A DNA stretch of 64,000 nucleotides from Arthrobacter sp. QXT-31 (GTDB lineage Bacteria; Actinomycetota; Actinomycetes; Actinomycetales; Micrococcaceae): the NCBI RefSeq assembly GCF_001969265.1, contig NZ_CP019304.1, positions 186,001-250,000 of the forward strand, in the 5' to 3' direction. Of the stretch, positions 47,930 through 57,098 are shown one piece after another; position 1 is the first letter of the stretch, and every line of letters begins with the position of its first letter. Below the pieces are notes generated by a model. It saw nothing but the letters and a program-made list of their open reading frames with translations, was not told the origin of the DNA and ran no database searches. The translations under genes were made by a program, and so were the position numbers.

Positions 47930-48556
47930 ATGCCATATGATGCAGGGCGCATGCGCGCCCGCCGCGGGACAGTTCTCCTGGCCCTCCTGCTGGGACTGGC
48001 GGCGACAGTGATCCCGACCGCCCCGGCATCGGCGCACACCTACCTGGAGAGCAGCGATCCCGCTCCGGACGCACAGCTGTCCGCCGCCCCGGACCGGGTG
48101 AGCCTGATTTTTGCTGAGGGAATCCAGGCCCAGTTCACGAAGGTGACCCTGGCCGTCGGGTCGGGCGCGCCGGCGACCTTGATGACGGACATCACCGACC
48201 AAAACGTTCTCGTCCCGGTCCCTGCCGGCATCGCGGGCCGTCAGCCGCAGGGCAGCACGGAACCGTGGAAAATTACCTACCGTACCGTGGCCGCAGACGG
48301 TCACCCCGTGGAGGGGACCCTGACGTTCTCGGTGACCGCATCCGCCCCTGCACCCGGCGGGCCTCAGCCCGCAACCGGGCCGGCCGAACCCGGGCCATCA
48401 CCAGCGCAGGCCGGCGCCCCCGCCCAGCAGGTCCTGCCCGATGCCGCTGAACCTTTCCCATGGCCGGCAGTCGGTCTGCTCTCGGCAGTGACGTTGGCCG
48501 CGGCAGGCGTGTTCTGGCTGCTGGCACGGCGGGCACAGAGGGCCGGACGCCAGTGA
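47930..48556 (+). CDS. copC: CopC copper-binding protein with C-terminal anchor
   Basis: 208 residues from ATG 47930 behind GAAGG. A Sec signal ends ...APASA-HTYLESSDPAP, leaving the amino-terminal His that binds Cu(II) in CopC. The second conserved His is in ADGHPVEGTL. A Pro-rich linker and one membrane segment (AVGLLSAVTLAAAGVFWLLA) follow. Actinobacterial CopC proteins deliver copper to CopD. Its stop overlaps the next start as GTGA. Confidence 0.92.
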   Translation: MPYDAGRMRARRGTVLLALLLGLAATVIPTAPASAHTYLESSDPAPDAQLSAAPDRVSLIFAEGIQAQFTKVTLAVGSGAPATLMTDITDQNVLVPVPAGIAGRQPQGSTEPWKITYRTVAADGHPVEGTLTFSVTASAPAPGGPQPATGPAEPGPSPAQAGAPAQQVLPDAAEPFPWPAVGLLSAVTLAAAGVFWLLARRAQRAGRQ

Positions 48557-50496
48557 GCCGTTTTGCCCGCGCCGGATTTGCCGGTGCCCTGGTCCTGTTT
48601 GTCCCCCTCACGGCCCTCTTTGTCCTGAATCTGGTTGGTGCCATGGAGGCGCCCTCGCCGGGGCTTCCGGACCCCGGGGACCTGACCCGGTGGGCACTGC
48701 CGGCATCCCGTGCCGTTCATGATGCGGCGGCGACCGTGACGATCGGCTTTCTTGCCGTCGCGGCCACGGTGCTGCCGCAGGACCCGGAACGGCCCGGCAG
48801 TCTCGGCCCGTCTGCCACTCGGGCCATGTTCTATGCCGCGATCGCGGGCAGCGTGTGGACTGTCACCGGCGCAGCGGCGCTGACCTTCTCCTACGCCGAC
48901 ATGGCCGGTACCGACCCGTTCGGTCCGGGGGCCTCCCTTGATGCGATGACGTCCTTCATTTTCGATCTTGCACTCGGCCGTTCGTTAGCCGTCAATGTCC
49001 TGCTGGCGGCTGCGGCTACGTCGGCAGCCTGGCTGGCCACCCGCACCACGACGGCCGGCGTGTGCACCTTGCTGGCTCTGGGCGCATTGTTCCCCTTGAC
49101 GGTGACCGCCCACGGTGCCTCCAACCACGAGGACGCGGTCAACCTGCTGGCCCTTCACTTGATCGGCGCGACGGTCTGGGTCGGCGGCCTGGCCGCCATG
49201 TTCTTTTTGCGTCGCCAGGTGGGAGTGGACCTGGTGGTGGCGGTACGCCGGTACTCCCGGCTCGCCGGATGGTGCTTCCTCCTGGTGCTGCTCTCGGGCC
49301 TCTGGAGTGCTGTGCTGCGGCTGAATGGCGCCGACCTTCTGGGGAGCGCGTACGGGGTGCTCCTGGTCCTCAAGTCTGCGGCCCTGGTCCTGCTCGGGCT
49401 GGCCGGCTGGCTGCACCGGGCACGCACGATCCGGGCCCTGGAACGCGACCCGCAGCGTATGGCGGCCTTCGTCCGTCTGGCCGGGGTCGAGCTGGCCCTG
49501 ATGGCCGTCACGGTGGGTCTGGCGGTCGCCCTGGGCCGCACTTCACCGTTTGCCACCAGCCCCGTGCAGAGCACCGCCGAATCCTTGCTGGGTTCCGAAC
49601 TGCCGCCCTGGCTGGGCACCGCCGAGTGGTTTACCCAGTGGCATGCTGATGTCGTCTGGGCACCCGCGTTTGTGGTGCTCGCCCTCGGATACCTGGCCGC
49701 CGTCACCCGGTGGAACCGCAGGGGCGGGCCGTGGCCCCGTGACCGCACGTTTTCCTGGCTGCTGGGGTGCGTGTTCCTGGCCTGGGCCACCAGCGGAGCT
49801 CCGGCCGTCTACGGCCGGCTGCTGCCGGGTATGCACGTGCTCGGTGAAATGACCATAGGGCTGACCGTCCCCGTTTTGCTGCTCCTGGGCCGGCCCGGGA
49901 TTCTCGCCGCCGCTACACTTCCCCGGCGCCCGGACGGAAGCCGCGGTGTGCGGGAATGGGCCGCGGTGTTCCTGAAATCCCGTGCCGTGCTCTGGCTCGC
50001 CCGGCCCGTGCCGGCCCTGGCCCTGTACGCCGTGTTCGTGGCCGGATACTACTTCACGCCAGTGCTGCAACTGTCCCTGAGCAACAACCCTTTCAGGCTC
50101 GCAGCCATGACCGCGGCCCTGGGCACCGGACTAAACCTGGGGGCGACCCTGCTCAAGTCCCGCGACCGAGGGACAGGGACCGCCGGCAGCAGGGCCATGG
50201 GGGTCCTGGCTATGGCCGCAGCCGTGCACGTTGCCGCGGGCCTGGCCGTCATGGCCGGCGGCATGCACGGCGATGACTGGTATGCCTACATCCAGTCGTT
50301 GTGGAACTACACCGCTACGGCACAGCACAGCACGGCAGGCCAGGTGCTCTGGGGCTCGGCCCTGGTCCCGCTGCTCGCGCTCGGCGCCGCTGTCATGCAG
50401 CCTTCGGCGATCCCCCCTAATCCCCTGCCGCCGTCAGCGGCCGATTACAGTGACCGGCCCGCCAATACAGTGGCCGGGCAGCGTACGCGCCGCTGA
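48553..50496 (+). CDS. CopD-CtaG fusion membrane protein
   Basis: 647 residues from GTG 48553. The N-terminal half is CopD-like (eight or so segments, with TAHGASNHEDAVNLLALHLI and ATVWVGGLAAMFFL); the C-terminal half is caa3/CtaG-like (HADVVWAPAFVV, LGEMTIGLTVPVLLLLG, GYYFTPVLQLSLSNN). Such fusions move copper inward and feed cytochrome oxidase assembly. Coupled to copC. Confidence 0.92.
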   Translation: MSRFARAGFAGALVLFVPLTALFVLNLVGAMEAPSPGLPDPGDLTRWALPASRAVHDAAATVTIGFLAVAATVLPQDPERPGSLGPSATRAMFYAAIAGSVWTVTGAAALTFSYADMAGTDPFGPGASLDAMTSFIFDLALGRSLAVNVLLAAAATSAAWLATRTTTAGVCTLLALGALFPLTVTAHGASNHEDAVNLLALHLIGATVWVGGLAAMFFLRRQVGVDLVVAVRRYSRLAGWCFLLVLLSGLWSAVLRLNGADLLGSAYGVLLVLKSAALVLLGLAGWLHRARTIRALERDPQRMAAFVRLAGVELALMAVTVGLAVALGRTSPFATSPVQSTAESLLGSELPPWLGTAEWFTQWHADVVWAPAFVVLALGYLAAVTRWNRRGGPWPRDRTFSWLLGCVFLAWATSGAPAVYGRLLPGMHVLGEMTIGLTVPVLLLLGRPGILAAATLPRRPDGSRGVREWAAVFLKSRAVLWLARPVPALALYAVFVAGYYFTPVLQLSLSNNPFRLAAMTAALGTGLNLGATLLKSRDRGTGTAGSRAMGVLAMAAAVHVAAGLAVMAGGMHGDDWYAYIQSLWNYTATAQHSTAGQVLWGSALVPLLALGAAVMQPSAIPPNPLPPSAADYSDRPANTVAGQRTRR

Positions 50497-51138
50497 TCCC
50501 ACAGCACGGTGGCGGAGGGCCGCTGTGAGGGCAACCTGAATTGGCGGTGTGCAGGTTGCCCCAGGGGTTGGTGTCAGCCCGATGCCCGTGCCGGACGTGC
50601 ATCCAGCGGCCTCCAGACCCGGGACTGCTCGTCCCGTGCCATGTGGAAGGTAGCGCAGCACTGCCGCTTCATCGGCGCCATCGTTCGGCATCGCCGGTCC
50701 CGAAACCGATGCCCGTCGTTGGTTCGCAGCATTTTCAGGAGAAGTCCGCCGTGCGCAGCCGCCGACGACATTCCGGAGCCACGTGAACCGATGGCAGCCC
50801 CGCGTTCGTCTTAGCAGCAGGAGGTGAAAATGCCTGACTGGCGGGAGGTGCGGCCGCTGACTTAATGACGAATCGCGGCCAGCCCCGCGATTCGTTTTAA
50901 GACCAAATGAAGTCCGCATCAGCGGATGATGCACGAATGTCCCCGGTTGTTGCTCTCAGCGACTGGCCGGGCGCGAGGCCTTCCGGCTGCAGCCCGAGAG
51001 TGCCTTCGCCGGCGGGCACGTCCGGACGCGAAGACTGTGCAGCCGGCGCCCGCACGGCCGACTGTCAACATGACTTTTGGAGACGCGCCGTCAGTTCCCA
51101 GGAGGTGCCATGCATGTTAGCGAGGAAGGTTCTACGGC
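50497..51138. other. Gap with one terminator and no supported gene
   Basis: Open frames on both strands lack family signals. The hairpin at 50868-50898 is the only feature I can support. Confidence 0.45.
50868..50898 (+). terminator. Rho-independent-type terminator
   Basis: ACGAATCGCGG (50868-50878) pairs with CCGCGATTCGT (50885-50895) around a 6-base loop and is followed by TTT. Confidence 0.75.
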
Positions 51139-51477
51139 ATGAATACGAATGAGACCGATAGCTACCGGCATTGGGCCGCGGTCTATGTCCTTGGCGCGCT
51201 CGATCCCGGCGAGCGAGGCGAATATGAGACGCATCTGGCCATATGCGCCAAGTGCTCGGCTGCGGTGGCAGAACTTGCCGGATTGCCTGAGCTGCTGGAC
51301 ACCCTGGCCCCGGTAGAGGCGCAGGCCATCGGGCGCAGCACTCCACGACCGGATGTGTTCGGCAGGCTCGCGGGGAAGTTCCCGCGGGAGACGCGTCTGC
51401 TCCTTGCCGCTCTTGGGGCTGGAGTTCGCGCGGCGAACTGCGGCGGAGACGGCACTGCCCGCTCAGGCAGGCGATAG
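51139..51477 (+). pseudogene. Truncated zinc-binding anti-sigma factor
   Basis: The start reads like an RskA-type anti-sigma factor: WAAVYVLGALDPGERGEYE, then HLAICAKCSAAVAELAGLP with the HxxxCxxC zinc motif. Where the membrane helix should come (LLLAALGAG) the frame shifts into non-protein sequence and stops. No sigma factor gene precedes it. Confidence 0.7.
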
Positions 51478-51530
51478 CTGGCCCGTGGGGTTTTTTCGGA
51501 GCCCGTCCCTTTCCGGCCGGGACGTGCCAT

Positions 51531-51567
51531 GAAGCAGGCAGCCACGGGATGCGCGGCTGCCTGCTTC
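51531..51567 (-). terminator. Hairpin downstream of the copA gene
   Basis: GAAGCAGGCAGCC pairs perfectly with GGCTGCCTGCTTC around an 11-base loop, 100 bp beyond the copA stop. Confidence 0.5.
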
Positions 51568-51668
51568 ACGGGATGCGCGGCGGGCCCCCGGGTTTTTGGG
51601 ACGGTCCTGCCCGCCCGCGGTGCGGAGGGTTTGAGCGGGGGCGCACCATGGTGTTTTTGCTGGCACGC

Positions 51669-53936
51669 CTATCGGTGGAACCGCCTGAGGAGGAGGGAGT
51701 TGCCGACGACAAGGACGGAGCTCAGCGCCATGGCGGCGCCGGCGATGATGGGGTTCAGCAGCCCCAGGGCTGCAATGGGGATCCCGATGGTGTTGTAGAA
51801 GAACGCCCAGAACAGGTTGGACTTGATCGTTGAGAGGGTCTTGCGGGAGAGCTGGATGGCGGTGGCAACCTGGCCCAGATCACTGCCCATGACGGTGAGG
51901 TCGGCGGCCTCAATCGCCACGTCGGTCCCTGATCCCATGGCGATGCCCAGGTCAGCTTGGGCCAAGGCGGCGGCGTCGTTGACGCCGTCGCCGACCATCG
52001 CGACCGTGGCTCCGGAGCTCTGCAGCTTCCTCACCGCGTCGACCTTGCCCTTGGGGAGCACGTCGGCAAAGACGTCTCCGGGGGCGATCCCTACTTTGGC
52101 CGCCACCGCGGCCGCCACGGCCGCGTTGTCGCCGGTGAGCAGGATGGGCCGCAGTCCCAGGGTCTTGAGCTTGGCGATGGCGGCTGCCGAGCCTTCCTTG
52201 ACTGAGTCCTGGAGGCTAATGATGCATTCGACCCTGCCGTCCACGGCGACCCAGATTGCCGTGGCGCCCGAGGCCTGCTCCTCATGCAGCCTCCTTTTCT
52301 CCGCGCCGCTGGGAACAACCCCGTTCTCTTCCAGCCAGCCGGTCTTGCCAGCGACCACGAAGGAGCCGTTGACGCTTCCGCGGACACCGCCGCCGGCAGC
52401 GCTCCGGAAGCCCGAGACCGCGGCGAGCGGGGCGTGGCTCTGGGCGGCAGCGGTGATGGCGCGGGCAACGGGGTGTTCGCTGGCCGCCTCGGCTGATCCT
52501 GCCAGGTGCAGTGCCTTGTCCTGGCCCAGCCGTCCGAGGCTGACGATTCTGCTGACGGCAAGTTTGCCGGTGGTGACCGTGCCGGTCTTGTCCAGCACGA
52601 CAGTGTCCACAGTGCGGGTATCCTCAAGGACCTGGGGGCCCTTGATCAGGATGCCCAACTGCGCCGCCCGGCCGGTGCCGGTGAGCAGGGCTGTGGGCGT
52701 GGCCAGCCCCAGGGCACACGGGCAGGCGATGACGAGGACAGCGACCGCGGCCAGGAGGCCGCCCTGCACGTCCTGGCCCACCAGGGCCCAGAGGATGAAG
52801 GTCAGAGCAGCGATTCCCAGGACGATGGGGACAAAGACGGCGCTGATGCGGTCGGCCAGGCGGGCGATCGGCGCCTTGCCGCTCTGGGCCTCGCTGACCA
52901 GCCGGCCCATCTGGGCCAGGGTGGTCTCGCTGCCGATTCTGGTGGCGCGCACGAGCAGCCGGCCATCGGTGTTGATCGTCGCTCCGGTGACCGTGTCGCC
53001 CGGGACCACTTCGACGGGGAGGGACTCACCGGTGATCAGGGAAGTGTCAACGGCTCCGTGGCCGTCGGTCAAAATCCCGTCCGTTGCGATCTTCTCCCCG
53101 GGCCGGACCAGGAACTCATCGCCGCGGACAAGGTCCTCAATGGGGATGCGCACCTCTGCACCGTCACGGATCACGCTGACGTCCTTGGCTCCCAGATCCA
53201 GCAGGGCCCGGAGCGCGTCGCCTGCCTTCCGTTTGGCGTTGGCCTCCAGGTGGCGACCCAGCAGCAGGAAGGTGATGACCACGGCGGTGACTTCATAGTA
53301 CAGCGGAGCGTGGTCCCCGTGGGCCGGATCTTCCGTCAGCGTCGGGTTGGTGAACAGCATATAGGTGGAGACGAGGAACGCGGCGCTGACGCCGATGGAC
53401 ACCAGCGTGTCCATCGTCGAGGCCAGGTGGCGGGCGTTGACGATCGCTGCCCGATGGAACGGCCACGCCGACCACGCCCAGACAGGCAGCGTCAGGGCAC
53501 CGACGACCCACCCCCAGTTCGGGAACTGCACCGGCGGCACCATGGCGATGACGACGACCGGGACCGTCAGCGCCGCGGCCACCAGCAGCCGCAGCAGCAA
53601 CAACAGGTCCGCCTGGCTGCGACCGCGCGGCAGGCCCCGGGCGGCCGGCCGGTCTGCCTCCGCCGGAGCCCCGGCCGGCGGGGACGTGCTTTCGTGCGCT
53701 TTGGGGCGCGCCGTGTAACCGGCAGCTTTCACGGCATCCAGGATCTGCCGGTCGCTGATCCCCTCCGGCACCGACACATGCGCTGACTCCAGCGGCAGGT
53801 TTACCGCTGCTTTCACCCCCTCAAGTTTGCCGAGCCTGCGCTCCACCCGGCCCACGCAGGAGGCACAGGTCATGCCGTCTATGTCGAGCTCGATGATCCG
53901 TGTCCGGGGCTGGTGAAGGAGTTCTTCGGTTCTCAT
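51669..53936 (-). CDS. copA: Copper-exporting P1B-ATPase CopA
   Basis: 755 residues. One N-terminal HMA domain with GMTCASCVGRVERR (Cys24/Cys27), then the ATPase with [30 protein letters not shown] and GDGVNDAAALAQAD. The final helices carry YN and MxxSS, the Cu(I) pattern. It is the last gene of csoR-copZ-copA. It differs from the 35218 ATPase in having a normal HMA and no cupredoxin. Confidence 0.94.
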   Translation of the reverse strand: MRTEELLHQPRTRIIELDIDGMTCASCVGRVERRLGKLEGVKAAVNLPLESAHVSVPEGISDRQILDAVKAAGYTARPKAHESTSPPAGAPAEADRPAARGLPRGRSQADLLLLLRLLVAAALTVPVVVIAMVPPVQFPNWGWVVGALTLPVWAWSAWPFHRAAIVNARHLASTMDTLVSIGVSAAFLVSTYMLFTNPTLTEDPAHGDHAPLYYEVTAVVITFLLLGRHLEANAKRKAGDALRALLDLGAKDVSVIRDGAEVRIPIEDLVRGDEFLVRPGEKIATDGILTDGHGAVDTSLITGESLPVEVVPGDTVTGATINTDGRLLVRATRIGSETTLAQMGRLVSEAQSGKAPIARLADRISAVFVPIVLGIAALTFILWALVGQDVQGGLLAAVAVLVIACPCALGLATPTALLTGTGRAAQLGILIKGPQVLEDTRTVDTVVLDKTGTVTTGKLAVSRIVSLGRLGQDKALHLAGSAEAASEHPVARAITAAAQSHAPLAAVSGFRSAAGGGVRGSVNGSFVVAGKTGWLEENGVVPSGAEKRRLHEEQASGATAIWVAVDGRVECIISLQDSVKEGSAAAIAKLKTLGLRPILLTGDNAAVAAAVAAKVGIAPGDVFADVLPKGKVDAVRKLQSSGATVAMVGDGVNDAAALAQADLGIAMGSGTDVAIEAADLTVMGSDLGQVATAIQLSRKTLSTIKSNLFWAFFYNTIGIPIAALGLLNPIIAGAAMALSSVLVVGNSLLLRRFHR

Positions 53937-53962
53937 GATCGGTCCTTTGTTGAAAGGTGGTC

Positions 53963-54193
53963 CTAGGCGTCGCCGGAGACGACGGCGTAGCCGGCCGCGG
54001 CCACGGCTTCTGTGAGCCGTGCGGCGGGAAGTTTGCTTCCGGCGATGACGGCGGCCCGGGAGATCCCGCCTTTGTTCAGTTCCACGGTGACGCTGATGAC
54101 GTCCTCCAGCGCTTCAAGCTCTTCCGTGACGGAAGCCACACAGTGCCCGCAGGTCATTCCGGAGATATTGAGGGTGGTGGTGACAGGGGACAT
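53963..54193 (-). CDS. copZ: CopZ-type copper chaperone
   Basis: 76 residues, one HMA fold with SGMTCGHCVASVTEEL. It carries Cu(I) in the cytoplasm to CopA and CsoR. The start at 54193 is chosen because the longer frame upstream overlaps csoR in a non-coding frame. Confidence 0.92.
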   Translation of the reverse strand: MSPVTTTLNISGMTCGHCVASVTEELEALEDVISVTVELNKGGISRAAVIAGSKLPAARLTEAVAAAGYAVVSGDA

Positions 54194-54230
54194 GGAAATG
54201 CTCCTCAGGGCGGTAGTGGTGTTTTCAGGG

Positions 54231-54572
54231 TCAGCGCAGCAGCCGGGCAATGGCATCGGAAGCCTCGCGGACTTTGCCCTCGATGAGTTCGGTCCTCGTG
54301 GCCGTGTCAGCCTCGGCGGCGGCACCGGCCACGCAGTGGGCGAGGTGCTCCTCCATGAGGCCGAGGCTGACGGCGTGCAAAGCCTTCGTGGCGGCCGAGA
54401 CCTGCGTGAGGATGTCGATACAGTACTTGTCCTCATCGACCATCCGGGCAATGCCACGGGCCTGTCCTTCGATGCGTTTGAGCCGGAGCAGGTAGGCGGC
54501 TTTGTGGGGTGAGTATCCCCAAACTGCCGGTTCTGGATCAGATGCCTGTCCGGAGCTGGCCGGGTCACTCAT
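54231..54572 (-). CDS. csoR: CsoR copper-sensing repressor
   Basis: 113 residues, all-helical CsoR/RcnR family. Cu(I) ligands follow the x-Cys-His-Cys pattern: Cys in DKYCIDILTQ, His in ATKALHAVSL and Cys in EHLAHCVAG. Without copper it binds the upstream dyads and shuts off csoR-copZ-copA. Two matching operators lie 37-75 bp upstream. Confidence 0.94.
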   Translation of the reverse strand: MSDPASSGQASDPEPAVWGYSPHKAAYLLRLKRIEGQARGIARMVDEDKYCIDILTQVSAATKALHAVSLGLMEEHLAHCVAGAAAEADTATRTELIEGKVREASDAIARLLR

Positions 54573-54609
54573 GGCGTTCCCTTCACAGAGTTGAATAGAC
54601 TTAAAGATA

Positions 54610-54624
54610 TACCCCTAGGGGGTA
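54610..54624. promoter_or_regulatory. CsoR operator, proximal
   Basis: TACCCCTAGGGGGTA, the G/C-tract dyad typical of CsoR sites, 38 bp before csoR. Confidence 0.85.
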
Positions 54625-54633
54625 CTGGTCAGG

Positions 54634-54648
54634 TACCCCCAGGGGGTA
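54634..54648. promoter_or_regulatory. CsoR operator, distal
   Basis: TACCCCCAGGGGGTA, a near-perfect dyad 24 bp from the first. Confidence 0.85.
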
Positions 54649-54730
54649 TGACGCATCCGGCTGGTGCCCCAGGCGGGAGGGTCCCGATCCCGCACCCTCC
54701 CCCTAGGAGGGAAGAGTGCGGGACGCCTCC

Positions 54731-54747
54731 TACTATATGTCATAGTA
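54731..54747. promoter_or_regulatory. BlaI-type operator upstream of csoR operon (perfect)
   Basis: TACTATATGTCATAGTA fits all 12 arm bases. It is 159 bp before csoR on one side and abuts a broken cysK on the other, so its present target is unclear. Confidence 0.8.
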
Positions 54748-54799
54748 GTGGCGTATTCTACCGATCAGGGACGCCACAGGGCCCGTGCCGGTCGGGGCA

Positions 54800-55208
54800 A
54801 GGGGGACATCTTTCTCCGGCATCGGTACCGGCAGAGCACCATCACCGGCGTCGGCCCGGCCTGAAGGAGCGCACCCCCGACGTCCAGATCGTCGCGGCTG
54901 AGCCCAAGGACTCCCCCATCCTCAACAGCGGCGCCCCGGGTCCCCAACAAGATCCAGGGCCTGGGCGCCAACTTCATTCCGGAGCTGCTGGACACCAACG
55001 TCTACGACGAGGTCCTGGACGCCACGCTGAAAGACTCCCTAGCCGTGGCCCGCGCCCGGGCGTCAAGGAAGGCATCCTGGGCGGCATCGCCTCGGGAGCC
55101 ATTGCCTGGGGCGCGCCGGAGAACGCCGGAAAACTGATTGTGGCGGTCGTCTGCGACTTCGCTGAGCGTTACATCTCCGCCGTCCCCTATTACGACATCC
55201 GGGGCTAG
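54800..55208 (+). pseudogene. C-terminal remnant of cysteine synthase
   Basis: Pieces in different frames spell the cysteine synthase end: STITGVG, LKERTPDVQIVAAEPKDSP, KIQGLGANFIPELLDTNVYD, then after a frameshift GILGGIASGAIAWG and ENAGKLIVAVVCDFAERYIS. The pyridoxal-lysine half is missing. A perfect BlaI-type dyad lies 53 bp before the remnant. Confidence 0.85.
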
Positions 55209-55274
55209 CGCCGCCACGGTCCCTGGGCCGGACTCAAGCCGGCCCCTGCCGGGACCGGGAGCCTGCGCGTGCGC

Positions 55275-55922
55275 CTACTGCGGCGCCTCCATGATGTCCT
55301 TGTGTGCGAGTATCCGGAAGACGATGCCGTCTGGTCCCCCTCGAAGAACTTCGGAGGCCGTGAAAGCGGCCGCAGTGAGGTACGGCACCGGATTGCGGGC
55401 GAGGTGATCGGCGCCGAAGCGGACGCTCCTTGGTTCGATCGCGCGCATGAGGGCGAAAGCCATCGGGTGCCGGGACGGTCCGTGTCCGGCCAGTATGAAC
55501 GTACCGCCAGGGCGAAGTACGCGGTATGCCTCCCGGCTGGCGGCCAGCCGGGTCGGGGATGGTGCAGAACGTGAACGTGGAGATGACAGTGTCGGCGCTT
55601 TCCGACGGAAGGTCCAGGGCCTGCTCGTCGCCCTGGCGCAACTCGACGTTTCCAAGTTCCTGGCCGCTGGTGCCCCGACGGGCGATGGCGAGCGTTCCCC
55701 GGAGAGCTCAATTCCGGTCACATGGTGCACCGCCGGACCGTATAGCGGCAGGTTGAGTCCCGTGCCCACCGCGATCTCGATGACTGCGCTGCGGGGCCTG
55801 GACACAGCCCAGGCCCTGGCTCCCACGAGAACGTGGCGCTCTGCGAAACCCATCCGCCGGTCATAGCCACCGGCCATCTTGTCGAAGGTTTTCCTGATTT
55901 CTTCGTTGCTGGGATGGTGCAC
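55275..55922 (-). pseudogene. SAM-dependent methyltransferase with compensating frameshifts
   Basis: GTG 55922 follows GGGAGGA. The start (FDKMAGGYDRRMGF, then VIEIAVGTGLNLPLYG) and the end (VLRPGGTFILAGHG) are in one frame, but the middle of the class I methyltransferase fold (QGDEQALDLPSESADTVIST) is in another. Two opposite shifts, near 55700 and 55560, restore the frame. About 50 residues are thus scrambled. It is either a damaged gene or two sequencing errors. Confidence 0.7.
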
Positions 55923-56063
55923 GGCATCCTCCCGGAAGGCGTGTGGCTCATTCGGTAACGCCGTGGCGAGCTCGAGGGAAACTCTCAAGACGATCCTTGA
56001 TGGAACCTCACCCGGCAAGCCGGCATCCGCCCTCAGGGGGAGGGGCGGATGCCGACCATGTAT

Positions 56064-56080
56064 TACTATATCGCCTAGTA
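56064..56080. promoter_or_regulatory. BlaI-type operator before tlpA copy 2
   Basis: TACTATATCGCCTAGTA, 11 of 12 arm bases, 76 bp before the start of the TlpA gene. Confidence 0.78.
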
Positions 56081-56155
56081 GATATGATGTGTCTGTCTGG
56101 CCGAATGGACGCCGGCGGGTGGCCGGTGCAGGCCGGATGCCCCGGGGCCGAGATT

Positions 56156-56845
56156 ATGAACGTGAGGGTGCAGCAAGAAATGATGAGTCATTCCCCAAGA
56201 AGTACGACCGCCGCGGAAGCCAAGCGCGAGCGTTCCATGACCGGGCGGCCCGGGCTTCACCAGGCGCGCGCTGTTGCCGCAGCGGTTGTGTTGGGGCTGG
56301 CGCTCAGCTCTTGCTCCGCAGCCAATGACTCGCTTGCGCAGCAGGCGGCGGCGGGCGATAACAAGAACTATGTTGCCGGTGACGGCTCCGTCACTGAATA
56401 TTCTGCCGCTCTCCGGGGAACGCCCATTGAGCTGGACGTGCCGATGATGGACGGAACACAGCTGACCTCGGCAAACCTGCAGGGGAAGGTGGCGGTGCTT
56501 AATTTCTGGTACGCCGCCTGCGCGCCGTGCCGGCTCGAGGCCCCGACGCTTGAGTCTCTGCATCAGGAATTCACTCCCAAGGGAGTGGTTTTCAAGGGCG
56601 TCAACATCCGCGATGAGGCTGCGACCGGGGAGGCGTTCGAGCGGTCCTTTGGCATCAGCTATCCGAGCGTGCTGGACAAGTCCGGCACTGTGCTGCTGGC
56701 CATGAGCCAGTACGTTCCGCCGCAGGCCGTGCCCACGACGCTGGTGATTGACAAGCAGGGGCGCGTGGCCGCCAGAATCCTGGGCGTGGCCGAAAAGAGC
56801 ACCCTGAAAGCCCTTCTCACCGACGCCATCGCTGAACCGGCGTGA
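56156..56845 (+). CDS. TlpA-type thioredoxin-fold lipoprotein, copy 2
   Basis: 229 residues if it begins at ATG 56156; later Met codons at 56180 and 56237 are possible and leave a more normal leader. The lipobox is LALSSC, the redox motif WYAACAPC. Role as for copy 1: reducing apocytochrome or other envelope thiols. Here the gene runs in the same direction as resB, unlike the divergent first copy, and it has a good operator. Confidence 0.9.
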   Translation: MNVRVQQEMMSHSPRSTTAAEAKRERSMTGRPGLHQARAVAAAVVLGLALSSCSAANDSLAQQAAAGDNKNYVAGDGSVTEYSAALRGTPIELDVPMMDGTQLTSANLQGKVAVLNFWYAACAPCRLEAPTLESLHQEFTPKGVVFKGVNIRDEAATGEAFERSFGISYPSVLDKSGTVLLAMSQYVPPQAVPTTLVIDKQGRVAARILGVAEKSTLKALLTDAIAEPA

Positions 56846-57098
56846 GAAAAGGGCGAGGAACGCGGCAGCAGCTGAGCGAATGCGGCCCAAGAGTCAGCCC
56901 GGTGCTGGCGTCCGCGGGCAGGACATCCGATGCGTGGCACCCGCAGGACCCGCCGGACCCGTGCTCGACGCCGCTGGTACTCCACCACGGCGGGCTGTCC
57001 CCTGTGCCTCCGTCCGAACCTGGCTCATGAAAACATTTGCGCACGAACAGACGCTGTCCCTGGGGACCGCTTCCCCGCGCGCCGACCGAAGGTAGCCG

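Noticed and set aside
50509..50934. Open frames on both strands after the CopD-CtaG gene
   Set aside because: They overlap each other, have unlikely amino acid composition and end around the terminator at 50868.
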